Shown here in pieces: positions 40,985 through 49,774 of a DNA stretch of 64,000 nt. Within the stretch, counting starts at the first letter, position 1, and each line of letters starts with the position of its first letter. This DNA is from an uncultured Pelagibacteraceae bacterium (GTDB taxonomy: Bacteria > Pseudomonadota > Alphaproteobacteria > Pelagibacterales > Pelagibacteraceae): assembly GCA_902606835.1 (NCBI GenBank), contig CACLHW010000005.1, positions 1 to 64,000 of the forward strand, written 5' to 3'. The position numbers were made by a program, and so were the translations under genes. The notes beneath the pieces are model-generated. The model made no database searches and was not told the DNA's origin. It saw nothing but the letters and a program-made list of their open reading frames with translations.

Positions 40985-41502
40985 TCTTTTACGAACAAAA
41001 CGGTTAATTCTGCAACTTTTATTCCAAACTTAGTCATTTTGGCTCTATTAATTGCAACTTTATCATTTTGCATAAATATCCAGTCATCAAAAGTAATTTT
41101 CATTTGTTTGCCTTTGACAGGAACTAATAAGACATATTCAAATTTAAATGCAGGTCCATACGAATAGCCTTTGGCTTTACCAATAACATCATTTGCTGTT
41201 CCTTCGTAATTATTTTCATCAATTTTATTTATTTTCCATTGCCTTGTTTGAACTTCACCGTCAGACCAGTTAAATTTTTCATCTAAAACTAGTTGTTTTC
41301 CGTCCCATTTTCCATTTAAATTAGCTGAAAATTGCCTTATCACTTTACCGGATCTATTTTGCAAAATACCCCAAGCTTTTACATTGCCAGATAAATAATC
41401 TTCTATAATAAGTCTTGGTTTTTGATTTATATAATCTATTGGTTTCATTCCTGAACAACTGTTCAATGTTAAAATTAAAATTAATAATGTTACAATTCTC
41501 AT
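40981..41502 (-). CDS. DUF3833 lipoprotein
   Basis: 173 residues with a lipoprotein signal (LLILILTLNSC, cysteine at about residue 16) and a beta-rich domain containing LNGKWDGKQLVLDEKFNWSDGEVQTRQWKI and ANDVIGKAKGYSYGPAFKF, matching DUF3833. Members accompany cyclopropane-fatty-acid-like synthases in membrane-lipid or stress operons. Function unknown. Its ATG overlaps the end of the CFA-like gene (41499-41502), so it is the last gene of the COG2907-DUF1365-CFA-DUF3833 transcript. Confidence 0.82.
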   Translation of the reverse strand: MRIVTLLILILTLNSCSGMKPIDYINQKPRLIIEDYLSGNVKAWGILQNRSGKVIRQFSANLNGKWDGKQLVLDEKFNWSDGEVQTRQWKINKIDENNYEGTANDVIGKAKGYSYGPAFKFEYVLLVPVKGKQMKITFDDWIFMQNDKVAINRAKMTKFGIKVAELTVLFVKD

Positions 41503-42681
41503 TTGTTACAAAGTGAAAATTGAACTAAATCAATGTTTTTTGATTTAAACCCAGCATCACAATAGGAAAAATAAAAATCCCACATTTTTTTAAAATTAAT
41601 ATCGAAACCTTGCCTAGAAATAAGATCCCACGAATTTAAAAAACTTTCTCTCCATTTTTGTAAAGTACTAGAATAATGTGAGCCATATAGGTAATAGTCA
41701 TCAATTTTTAAACCAGATTTATTTGATAATTTGTTTATAGATTGAAAAGAAGGCAGAAAACCGCCGGGGAAAATATATTTTTGTATAAAATCTTCTTTTG
41801 TTCTGTATCTATTATATAATTCATCTTTAATAATAATTGCTTGAATGGCACCTCTTCCTCCTGGAGATAAATTTTCTTTTATGATTTCAAAATATTTGTC
41901 TAAATATTTCTCTCCTACAGCTTCAATCATCTCTATGGAAATTATAACATCATATTTATTTTTAAGATCTCTAAAATCCATCATTTTAACATTCACTTTA
42001 TTATTTAATCCACTAAGTCTAATTCTTTCTTTTGTAAAAATATATTGTTTCTTTGAAATAGTAATACAATCTAATTTTATATCGTAATTTTTTGCAAGAT
42101 GTTCAGCAAAACCACCCCAGCCACATCCAATTTCTAGAACTTTATCTCCTCTTTTTGGTTTAACCATACTAATCAATTTGTTGTACTTATTTATTTGAGC
42201 TTGTTCTAAACTTTCTTTTGAAGAATGGAATATGCCACAGGAATATGTAAGCGTTTTATCAAGCCAAGTAGAAAAAAAACTATTTCCTAAGTCATAATGT
42301 AAAGATATATTTTTTTTTACTTCTCTTTTTTGTATTATTAAATATATTTCTTTTTAAAAAATTTTTTAGTAATGAAAATTCAAAATATCCAGAAAATTTA
42401 TGTGTTATATTTATATTTTTAGCACTTAACTCTATTAGTGATGTTAAATCATTAGTTTCAAATGATCCTCGCATATAACTTTCCGCCAATCCTGCGCTGC
42501 CCTTTCTAAGTATATTGTAACAAAAACTTGGATCATTAATTTTTATTTTTGCTTTTGGAAAGCTATCGTTTTTTCCAAAAAAATATTCTTTTTCATTTGC
42601 ATCAATTAAATTTAAATACCCGAAAGAAATTCTTTTTAAATTCCAAATAACAAACAAATCTGCAATACGGTTTAAAATCAT
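41499..42681 (-). pseudogene. Cyclopropane-fatty-acid synthase-like methyltransferase, interrupted by a frameshift
   Basis: Two adjacent ORFs together encode one CFA-synthase-like protein of ~390 residues. The first (42681-42292) has the N-terminal domain and stops after ...KKKYIFTL. Read in the other frame from the run of nine A residues (minus strand; 42318-42310), translation continues without interruption as ISLHYDLGNSFFSTWLDKTLTYS and joins the second ORF, which has the SAM motif VLEIGCGWGGFAEHLA and IEMIEAVG. The break is therefore a one-base change in a homopolymer. Possible causes are sequencing or assembly error, a real mutation, or slippage on A9. Family members methylate unsaturated fatty acyl chains using SAM. 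Confidence 0.85.
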
Positions 42682-42683
42682 AT

Positions 42684-43457
42684 TTATTTTTTTTCTATAG
42701 ATAAATTATTTCTTATTCTTTTTTTTCTTGGTACATGTTTAACCCCTTTAATCCATAATCTTAATGCTTCAAAATGTATCGCCGCAATTACCTTGAAAGA
42801 CATGAGAGGATGTTTCAAAAATTGAAAAAGCAAATTTTTACTACTCATTTCTAGCCTTTTTCCTACCTGACATGCTGTAAGCAAAGGACCTTTGGAATCT
42901 GACTGTTTAATAAAAACTTTTAAAATTTTTCCAGGTTTTAACAATCTAAAGTTGTATATTGTTTCCATTTCCATAAAAGGAGAAACATAAAATTTTTTAT
43001 TACATTTGTGCAAAATTAAATTTGAAGAGGATGAAGCCGAAAAAACGTAAGTGTGTTGTTCATTAAAAGTATTTTTTACTTCGTAAAGAATCGCTTTTAA
43101 CTGAAAATAATCATCATAACAGTAAAAAATGCTTAACGGATTAAACACATATCCAAAAAAACGTGGATAACAAAGTAATTTAATATTTCCTGATCCAATA
43201 TTTATTTTGGCTTCGGAAAGTGTTTTTTTTACCCAATAAATTAAGGAGCTTCCATCTCTTGGTCCGTGATCAATATCATAAAAACTTAATATATTTAATT
43301 TGTTATAGGAAAAAAATTTTATTTTTTTTTCAAGAGTTTTTATCTCTTTTAGATCAACTAATAAAGAAAATGTTTTGTAGGTAAAAAAATGTCTTTTGGG
43401 TTTAAATCTCCTGTGAGTTACAAAACCTGTGTATATGCATGAATTAAATGAATTCAT
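42684..43457 (-). CDS. DUF1365 family protein
   Basis: 257 residues matching DUF1365: N-terminal SCIYTGFVTHRRFKPKRHFFTYKTFSLLVDL, central DHGPRDGSSLIYWVKKTL and FGYVFNPLSIFYCYD, then KKFYVSPFMEMETIYNF. Function not established. It is consistently found next to COG2907 and CFA-synthase-like genes, as here: its ATG overlaps the COG2907 stop by 4 bases and it ends 2 bases before the CFA-like gene. A role in unusual fatty-acid formation is inferred from this conserved neighbourhood. Confidence 0.9.
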   Translation of the reverse strand: MNSFNSCIYTGFVTHRRFKPKRHFFTYKTFSLLVDLKEIKTLEKKIKFFSYNKLNILSFYDIDHGPRDGSSLIYWVKKTLSEAKINIGSGNIKLLCYPRFFGYVFNPLSIFYCYDDYFQLKAILYEVKNTFNEQHTYVFSASSSSNLILHKCNKKFYVSPFMEMETIYNFRLLKPGKILKVFIKQSDSKGPLLTACQVGKRLEMSSKNLLFQFLKHPLMSFKVIAAIHFEALRLWIKGVKHVPRKKRIRNNLSIEKK

Positions 43458-44695
43458 AATTTATTTGACACATCTATTCCTGAATTTAATCCATCTTCGT
43501 GAAATCCATAACCAAAATAACTTCCACAAAACCAACTATTATTAACTCCTTGAAGATCTGAAAGATATTTTTGGGCATTAATTGTTTTCATGTCATAAAA
43601 AGGGTGGGTGAACTCAACTTTTTTTATAATTTTATTATCAGATATTGATAAAAATGGATTTAACGTAAGAAAATAATTTTTATCACTTTTTAAATTTTGC
43701 AGTTTATTTAACCAATATGTAACACAAATTTTATTTTTTTCATCTTTGTCTAAAATTACGTTCCAGCTGGACCAAGCATTTTTTCTTTTAGGCATTAAAC
43801 AATCATCATTGTGAAGGTATCCTATATTTTTTTTGTATTGGAAATTTTTTAATATTTTTTTTTCATTTTCTGTTGGATTGTCAATTAATTCTAATGCTTC
43901 ATTTGCATGAACGGCAAACACAACTTTGTCGTATTCAAAATATTCATTTGATGATCCGTAATATAACTTGACGCTATTTTTATTTCGCAAGACATTTCTG
44001 ATTTTGTAGTTTTTAAAATATTCACCATTAATAGTTTCTAAAATTTTTTTAACATAAGTTTTGCTTCTACCTGAAACTGTGTACCACTGTGGCCTATTTT
44101 TAAATTTAAAAAGTCCATGATTTTGAAAAAAATTTATAAATAATGACATGGGCATTTCATACGCAGAATTATTTGGCACTGACCATATAGCTGATACCAT
44201 AGGAATAATATGAAACTTAATAAAATAATCTGACATTTTTTTAGAATGTAAAAATTCTCCTAATGTTTGATTTTTAAAATTTTTATTGTTCATTTTGTCA
44301 GCAATTTTATAAAAAAAAAATATTTCTTTAATCATTTTTATAAAACTTAGATTTAAAATATTGTATTTGTTTGCAAACAGTCCTTTTAAACCTGCTCCTG
44401 AATATTCGATATTTGATCCTCTAACCGAAACTGAAAAAGACATATCGCTTTTTTCATAATTAACTTGAAGTTTTTCAAATAAATTTAAAAGATTAGGATA
44501 GTTTATTTTATTAAAAACTATAAATCCTAAATCTATTGAGATTAGTTCTTTTGAATTTTTTGAAGAAACTTCTACAGTGTAAGAATGTCCGCCAAAATGA
44601 TCATTTTTTTCAAACAAATCAACTTTATGATTTTTAGATAAAAAATGAGCAGCGCTCAGACCAGAAATGCCTGAACCTATAACAGCAATCTTCAT
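43454..44695 (-). CDS. COG2907-type NAD(P)/FAD-dependent oxidoreductase
   Basis: 413 residues with the amine-oxidase/protoporphyrinogen-oxidase FAD fold: IAVIGSGISGLSAAHFLSKNHKVDLFEKNDHFGGHSYTV at the N-terminus, DLGFIVFNKINYPNLL, and the C-terminal FCGSYFGYGFHEDGLNSG. Members are annotated as amine oxidases but are encoded with DUF1365 and CFA-synthase genes and probably act on lipids. First gene of the five-gene lipid-modification set, 9 bases downstream of the gcvP stop, so read-through from the glycine operon is possible. Confidence 0.9.
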   Translation of the reverse strand: MKIAVIGSGISGLSAAHFLSKNHKVDLFEKNDHFGGHSYTVEVSSKNSKELISIDLGFIVFNKINYPNLLNLFEKLQVNYEKSDMSFSVSVRGSNIEYSGAGLKGLFANKYNILNLSFIKMIKEIFFFYKIADKMNNKNFKNQTLGEFLHSKKMSDYFIKFHIIPMVSAIWSVPNNSAYEMPMSLFINFFQNHGLFKFKNRPQWYTVSGRSKTYVKKILETINGEYFKNYKIRNVLRNKNSVKLYYGSSNEYFEYDKVVFAVHANEALELIDNPTENEKKILKNFQYKKNIGYLHNDDCLMPKRKNAWSSWNVILDKDEKNKICVTYWLNKLQNLKSDKNYFLTLNPFLSISDNKIIKKVEFTHPFYDMKTINAQKYLSDLQGVNNSWFCGSYFGYGFHEDGLNSGIDVSNKL

Positions 44696-44704
44696 ATTAA
44701 TTTT

Positions 44705-47572
44705 TTATGCAGCAGATTCTTTGTAATCATCCATTGAAGGGCAAGAGCAGAAAAGATTTTTATCTCCATAAACATTGTCTACTCTAGCAACAGGGGGCCA
44801 GTACTTATAAGATTTTAAAGTCGCAGACGGATATGCTGCGCTCTCTCTATCATATTTATGTTTCCATTCATTGGCGGTAAGTTCTATATGCGTATGTGGT
44901 GCATTTTTTAAAGGGTTGTCTATTTTATCAAATTCTTCATTCTTAACTTTATTAATTTCTTCTTTTATTTTAATCAGCGCATCACAAAATCTATTAATCT
45001 CTGACAAATTTTCACTTTCCGTCGGTTCTATCATCATTGTACCTGGAACAGGCCAAGACATCGTAGGTGCATGAAAACCAAAATCGATTAATCTTTTTGC
45101 TATATCTTCTTCTGTAATTCCTGTTTCCTTTTTAATTTTTCTAATATCTATAATGCATTCATGAGCTACATTTCCATTTTTTCCTTTATATAAAATTGGA
45201 AAGTGATCTTTAAGTTTATGTGCTATATAATTTGCATTTAAAATTGCATTTTGAGTAGCAAGTTTTAAACCTTCTGCGCCCATCATTTTAATATACATCC
45301 ATGATATAGAGAGAATGCTAGAGCTTCCCCAAGGAGCTGCTGAGATTGCCCCTATTCCAGAAGGGGTGCCGCAATCAATCACTGGATGACTTGGTAAATA
45401 AATTTCTAAATGTTTTTTACAGGCTATAGGCCCCATTCCTGGACCGCCTCCACCATGAGGTATACAGAATGTTTTGTGTAAATTTATATGACAAACATCA
45501 GGGCCGAAATTTCCTGGTTTTGCAATACCAACTAATGCATTTAGATTTGCTCCATCCATATAAACTTGACCACCATGTTTATGAACTAAATCACAAATAT
45601 CCTTTATTTTTTCTTCAAAAACTCCGTGAGTTGACGGATAAGTTACCATTAGTGTGGACAAAGTATCTGAATATTCTTCGGTCTTTTTCTTTAAATCTTC
45701 ATAATCTACATTTCCATATGAATCGCAATTAACAACAACAACTTTCATACCGGCCATTTGAGCGCTTGCTGGATTAGTTCCATGCGCAGAGCTCGGTATT
45801 AAACAAACATTTCTATTTTTTTGACCATTTTTTTCATGAAACTTTCTAATAACCATTAAGCCAGCAAATTCTCCTTGGGCCCCAGCATTTGGTTGCAAAG
45901 AAACACCAGAAAAACCTGTTATTGTTCTTAGCCAATTTTTCAAATCAGTAAATAATTCTCTGTAACCATCCATTTGTTCGATGGGAGAATATGGATGTGG
46001 ATGTGAAAATTCTTTCCATGTTACAGGTATCATTTCAGAAACTGAATTTAATTTCATTGTGCATGAACCTAAAGCTATCATTGATCTATTCAACGCAATA
46101 TCAGAGTCTTCTAATTTCTTTAAATATCTAAGCATTGCGGTTTCAGAATGGTAACTATTAAAAACTGGATGATCTAAATATGTTGAACTTCTTAATAAAG
46201 TTTTTGGTAGATTAGATAAGCTTTTGTTTGTCGTTTCTTTAGTCGTTTCCTTAATTGTTTCTGAACAGTTAAAAATTTTTAAAACCTGATTAGCTCTATA
46301 AAGATTTTTTCTTTCATCAAATGAAACTGCTAACATCTCAGAATTGACTTTTCTTATATTTACTTTTTGATCTAGTGCGTTTTTATAAATTTTATCTGTT
46401 TTATCTAATGTTTTTACAGTAACGGTATCAAAGAAATAATCTGAGTAAAGTTCATAACCAGATTGTTTTAATTTATCAGCAAAATTTTTAGTAAGTTGTG
46501 AAACAGTATCTGCTATTTTTTTAATTCCTTTTGGGCCATGGTATACAGCATATGCCGCTGAAACTATAGCAAGCAAAGCCTGTGCGGTACAAATATTGCT
46601 TGTAGCTTTATCTCTTCTTATATGTTGTTCTCTCGTTTGAAGAGCTAGTCTGTAAGCTTTGTTGCCATGCCTGTCCACTGAAACACCAACTATTCTTCCA
46701 GGCATTGATCTTTTGTATTCATCTTTAGTAGCGAAAAACGCGGCGTGGGGACCTCCATAACCCATTGGGATTCCAAAACGTTGTGCGCTTCCCACTGCTA
46801 TATCGGCTCCTAATTCAGCAGGTGTTTTAATTTTGGCAAGAGCCAATAAATCACAAACCAATACTGCTTTTCCATTTTGTTTATGTATTTTACTAATAGC
46901 TTCACTAGGATCCTTTATATCTCCTAAAGTTCCTGGATATTGTATAATCCCACACACAATATTCTCGTTAATGTCTTTGTCTTCATCCCCTACTATTATT
47001 TTTAAACCTAATGGTTCGGCCCTTGTTTTAATCACATCAATGGTTTGAGGGTGACAATTTTTAGAGACAAAAACTTTTTTGGTGTCACTTTTGCAAATTC
47101 TATAACTTAAACCCATAGCTTCGGCTGCGGCTGTACCTTCATCTAAAAGAGATGCATTCGCAATATCCATCCCTGTAAAATCAATTACCATCTGCTGAAA
47201 ATTTAAAAGCATCTCGAGTCTTCCCTGAGCCACTTCTGGTTGATACGGAGTATAAGAAGTATACCATCCAGGATTTTCCAAAATATTTCTTAGTATTACA
47301 TATGGTGTATAATTTCCGTAATATCCCATTCCAATAAAATTAGAATAAATTTTATTTTTTTGAGATATATCTCTTAATTTTCTAAGTGCTTTATACTCTG
47401 AATTAGGTTCACCAATACTTAGATTTTCTTTTAATAAAATTTTCTCTGGCACTGTTTTAGAAATTAACTCATCTAAGTTATTATAGCCCAATTCTTTAAG
47501 CATAACTTTTTGCTCTTCTTTGGAAGCTCCTATGTGCCTTTGGATAAAATCTTTCTGGGCGTTTTTTAACAT
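44705..47572 (-). CDS. gcvP: Glycine dehydrogenase (decarboxylating), P protein
   Basis: 955 residues, the fused alpha-beta form. PLP lysine K700 lies in NLHKTFCIPHGGGGPG. Other hallmarks are FIGMGYYGNYTPYVILRNILENPGWYTSYTPYQPE near residue 90, LLDEGTAAAEAMG, ALGSCTMKLN and SAHGTNPASAQM. It decarboxylates glycine and passes the aminomethyl group to lipoyl GcvH. Third gene of gcvTHP, its ATG 1 base after the gcvH stop. In this genome it is the main route from betaine-derived glycine to one-carbon units and ammonia. Confidence 0.97.
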   Translation of the reverse strand: MLKNAQKDFIQRHIGASKEEQKVMLKELGYNNLDELISKTVPEKILLKENLSIGEPNSEYKALRKLRDISQKNKIYSNFIGMGYYGNYTPYVILRNILENPGWYTSYTPYQPEVAQGRLEMLLNFQQMVIDFTGMDIANASLLDEGTAAAEAMGLSYRICKSDTKKVFVSKNCHPQTIDVIKTRAEPLGLKIIVGDEDKDINENIVCGIIQYPGTLGDIKDPSEAISKIHKQNGKAVLVCDLLALAKIKTPAELGADIAVGSAQRFGIPMGYGGPHAAFFATKDEYKRSMPGRIVGVSVDRHGNKAYRLALQTREQHIRRDKATSNICTAQALLAIVSAAYAVYHGPKGIKKIADTVSQLTKNFADKLKQSGYELYSDYFFDTVTVKTLDKTDKIYKNALDQKVNIRKVNSEMLAVSFDERKNLYRANQVLKIFNCSETIKETTKETTNKSLSNLPKTLLRSSTYLDHPVFNSYHSETAMLRYLKKLEDSDIALNRSMIALGSCTMKLNSVSEMIPVTWKEFSHPHPYSPIEQMDGYRELFTDLKNWLRTITGFSGVSLQPNAGAQGEFAGLMVIRKFHEKNGQKNRNVCLIPSSAHGTNPASAQMAGMKVVVVNCDSYGNVDYEDLKKKTEEYSDTLSTLMVTYPSTHGVFEEKIKDICDLVHKHGGQVYMDGANLNALVGIAKPGNFGPDVCHINLHKTFCIPHGGGGPGMGPIACKKHLEIYLPSHPVIDCGTPSGIGAISAAPWGSSSILSISWMYIKMMGAEGLKLATQNAILNANYIAHKLKDHFPILYKGKNGNVAHECIIDIRKIKKETGITEEDIAKRLIDFGFHAPTMSWPVPGTMMIEPTESENLSEINRFCDALIKIKEEINKVKNEEFDKIDNPLKNAPHTHIELTANEWKHKYDRESAAYPSATLKSYKYWPPVARVDNVYGDKNLFCSCPSMDDYKESAA

Positions 47573-47953
47573 TTAGTTTGGATTCTCCTTTGCAAACTTG
47601 TCGTAATCAGCTTTGCTCATTAATTTATCTAATTCTGATTTGTTTTTTATTTTAATTTTAAAAAACCAGGCTGCACCTTCTGGATCTTTGTTCACGGCAC
47701 CGGGATCGTTTACAATAGATTGATTTGTATCAGTAATTTCTCCAGTTATTGGTGTATAAACATCGCTAGCTGCCTTTGTTGACTCTACTACTCCCGCCTG
47801 TCCTTCTTTTTCTACATTCTTTCCTTTTTCCGGTAACTCAACAAATACAACATCTCCTAGCATTTCAGCAGCGTGTGCCGTAATACCGACAGTCGCAACA
47901 TCTCCTTCTATAGTAACCCACTCATGTTGTTTTGAATATTTTTTTTCACTCAT
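47573..47953 (-). CDS. gcvH: Glycine cleavage system H protein
   Basis: 126 residues with the lipoyl-domain fold; the lipoylated lysine is K60 in [16 protein letters not shown]-terminal [37 protein letters not shown] and C-terminal [13 protein letters not shown] are standard for the family. It carries the aminomethyl intermediate between GcvP and GcvT. It lies between gcvT (5-base gap) and gcvP (1 nt before the gcvP ATG), all downstream of the glycine riboswitch. Confidence 0.97.
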   Translation of the reverse strand: MSEKKYSKQHEWVTIEGDVATVGITAHAAEMLGDVVFVELPEKGKNVEKEGQAGVVESTKAASDVYTPITGEITDTNQSIVNDPGAVNKDPEGAAWFFKIKIKNKSELDKLMSKADYDKFAKENPN

Positions 47954-47958
47954 TTTTT

Positions 47959-49053
47959 TTACCTCACATATCTTTTTTTATAAAAAGGAAGTTCTGATAT
48001 CTTGGCTTCATGCTTCTTACCTCTAACTTCCAAGAAAACCTTCGTTCCTGGTTTTGAAAAATTTAATTTTACATAACCCATCGCAATAGGCCCGTTTACG
48101 CTTGGACCAAAAGTGCCACTTGTAATAGATCCAATTTTATTACCATCGTCAGAAAAAACCTTAACCCCTTCTCTGGCTATAATTTTTCCTTCAGGTTTAA
48201 TACCAACTCTCAATCTGCTTAAACTTCCATTTAAATCTGATTTAATTTTTTCATACCCTACGAAACCACCCTCTTCTCTTCTTCTCTTAGATATTGCCCA
48301 TTTAAGATTTGCTTCAATCGGACTTGTAGATTTATTTATGTCGTGACCGTAAAGACACAATCCAGCTTCTAATCTTAGAGTATCTCTAGCTCCCAAACCA
48401 ATTGGTTTTACATTTTGTGATATTAATTTTTTTGCAAGATCTTCGGCTAGTTTATTTGATATAGAAATTTCAAATCCATCTTCTCCTGTATAACCAGATC
48501 TAGTGATATAAACTTCTTCACCATTATAAGAAAATTTATTTCCATTCATAAATTTAAGAGAAGAAACTCCACTAATTATTTTTTCTAATATTTGTGATGA
48601 TTTTGGTCCTTGCAAAGCAAGGAGAGATAAATTCTCATGCAAAGTTATTTTAAATTTATTTTTAAGTGAACCACTTATTATTTTAAAATCATTATTTTTA
48701 CATGCGGCATTGAGAATAATATTAAAACCTTTTTCAACTTTAGTTACAATTAAATCATCATGAATTCCCCCTTCTTCGTTGGTAAGGAAAGAATATTTTG
48801 ATTGATTAAGTTTTATTTTCCTTAGATCTATAGGAATAATTTTTTCCAATTCAATTGCTATTTCTTCGCTTCCTTCTATTGATAATTGCCCCATGTGCGA
48901 GACATCAAACATACCTGCGCTACTTCTAGTTAGTTTATGTTCGTCTACGATTCCTGAAGAGTATTGCACGGGCATTTCATAGCCAGCAAAAGGAACAAAC
49001 TTGGCTCCAAGACTTTTGTGATAATCGTACAAAGCTGTTTTTTGTGTTTCCAT
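47959..49053 (-). CDS. gcvT: Glycine cleavage system T protein (aminomethyltransferase)
   Basis: 364 residues from the ATG at 49053 ([31 protein letters not shown]); a GTG five codons upstream is rejected, because an AAGGG ribosome site precedes the ATG. Folate-binding motifs present are [34 protein letters not shown] and [20 protein letters not shown]. It transfers the methylene group to tetrahydrofolate and releases ammonia. First gene of the gcvTHP operon, immediately after the tandem glycine riboswitch, so all three proteins should be induced by glycine. Confidence 0.96.
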   Translation of the reverse strand: METQKTALYDYHKSLGAKFVPFAGYEMPVQYSSGIVDEHKLTRSSAGMFDVSHMGQLSIEGSEEIAIELEKIIPIDLRKIKLNQSKYSFLTNEEGGIHDDLIVTKVEKGFNIILNAACKNNDFKIISGSLKNKFKITLHENLSLLALQGPKSSQILEKIISGVSSLKFMNGNKFSYNGEEVYITRSGYTGEDGFEISISNKLAEDLAKKLISQNVKPIGLGARDTLRLEAGLCLYGHDINKSTSPIEANLKWAISKRRREEGGFVGYEKIKSDLNGSLSRLRVGIKPEGKIIAREGVKVFSDDGNKIGSITSGTFGPSVNGPIAMGYVKLNFSKPGTKVFLEVRGKKHEAKISELPFYKKRYVR

Positions 49054-49065
49054 AATAACCCTTAC

Positions 49066-49218
49066 CAAGCCCCCTCTGTCTAGTTACCTGAGAGATTTAC
49101 TCCTTCGGTGAGGCTAAGCCTTCTTTCCAGAGTTATTATGTGTACGGTCCTTCTGCCTGAGAGTTTCCGGGGTGGTTGCTCCTTCGGCGCTGCAATATTT
49201 AGCAGTCTCTCCCGCTTA
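49066..49218 (-). ncRNA. Tandem glycine riboswitch
   Basis: On the minus strand two glycine aptamers occur in series. Aptamer 1 (about 49218-49145) has GCGGGAGAGACTGC, CCGAAGGAGCAA and CTCTCAGGCAGAAGGACCG. Aptamer 2 (about 49140-49066) has CTCTGGAAAG, CACCGAAGGAGTAA and CTCTCAGGTAACTAGACAGAGG. It ends about 12 bases before the gcvT start, so control of translation or early transcription of gcvTHP is expected. Motifs are textbook examples of the class. Confidence 0.95.
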
Positions 49219-49233
49219 TTAAAGCTAGTCGAG

Positions 49234-49261
49234 GTTATCACAACATAAGCAGTTGTATCAA
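49234..49261 (-). promoter_or_regulatory. Possible promoter of the gcv leader
   Basis: Minus-strand TTGATA (49261-49256) and GATAAC (49239-49234) with a 16-base spacer, placing transcription start about 10 bases upstream of the first aptamer. Moderate match only. Confidence 0.35.
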
Positions 49262-49275
49262 CAATTGTGTTGCTT

Positions 49276-49500
49276 TTATTTTTGTGGATTTATTAACCTA
49301 AATTTAGTTAATTTTCTATGTTTTGCTGGTCTTCCTCGTACACGTTTCCGCCATAAAATATAACTTCTTTTTTTAAGGACTTTTCTCATAATTTTGATGA
49401 CTTCTTTCTCAGAAAATCCAATTTTTTTTTTAATTTCCTCAAAAGATATTTTATCAGACCAAGCCATTTCTACTAAAACTGATATTTTATCAACTTTCAT
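49276..49500 (-). CDS. DUF2805 / TIGR03643 family small protein
   Basis: 74 residues with a helix-turn-helix-like layout: ISVLVEMAWSDKISFEEIKKKIGFSEKEVIKIMRKVLKK followed by SYILWRKRVRGRPAKHRKL. This pattern, with AWxDxxxFxxI and RVxGRxxKH, is typical of DUF2805 proteins. Basic and small, it could bind nucleic acid, though nothing is known. It lies just upstream of the gcv leader on the same strand, with its own upstream region containing TTGTCGC on the minus strand. Confidence 0.85.
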   Translation of the reverse strand: MKVDKISVLVEMAWSDKISFEEIKKKIGFSEKEVIKIMRKVLKKRSYILWRKRVRGRPAKHRKLTKFRLINPQK

Positions 49501-49612
49501 ATAACCAGCTACTTATCAAAAAAATTTGTTTGGGATCTGCGACAAAAAGTTTTATTTTTTATTTTTCTTTTAATAGTGTTTACATATTTTTAACACAATC
49601 TAAGAATACATA

Positions 49613-49696
49613 ATGCGACAAATGAGATTTGTAATATTTTATACTTTTTTGTTATTTTATTGGTCAATTTTAGTAATTGGACCTTTTATTAATTAA
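49613..49696 (+). CDS. Putative 27-residue membrane peptide
   Basis: ATG to TAA frame encoding MRQMRF followed by one hydrophobic helix (VIFYTFLLFYWSILVIG). It lies in the 274-base gap between DUF2805 and the EamA gene. No clear ribosome site. Listed because a second tiny hydrophobic frame follows 3 bases later; expression is unproven. Confidence 0.3.
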   Translation: MRQMRFVIFYTFLLFYWSILVIGPFIN

Positions 49697-49699
49697 TTT

Positions 49700-49771
49700 A
49701 TGAAAATTTTATTCTATTTATCGTGGTCAGTAACTTTTTTATTTTTATCGGCTGCAGTACTATTAGCTTAA
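49700..49771 (+). CDS. Putative 23-residue membrane peptide
   Basis: ATG to TAA frame starting 3 bases after the previous tiny ORF. It encodes a basic start (MK) and one hydrophobic helix (ILFYLSWSVTFLFL), resembling a leaderless membrane peptide. Ends 3 bases before the convergent EamA gene. Speculative. Confidence 0.3.
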   Translation: MKILFYLSWSVTFLFLSAAVLLA

Positions 49772-49774
49772 TAA

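Noticed and set aside
44871-47048. Several plus-strand ORFs of 67-87 residues inside gcvP
   Set aside because: Antisense shadows of a clearly coding gene with no ribosome sites or family resemblance.
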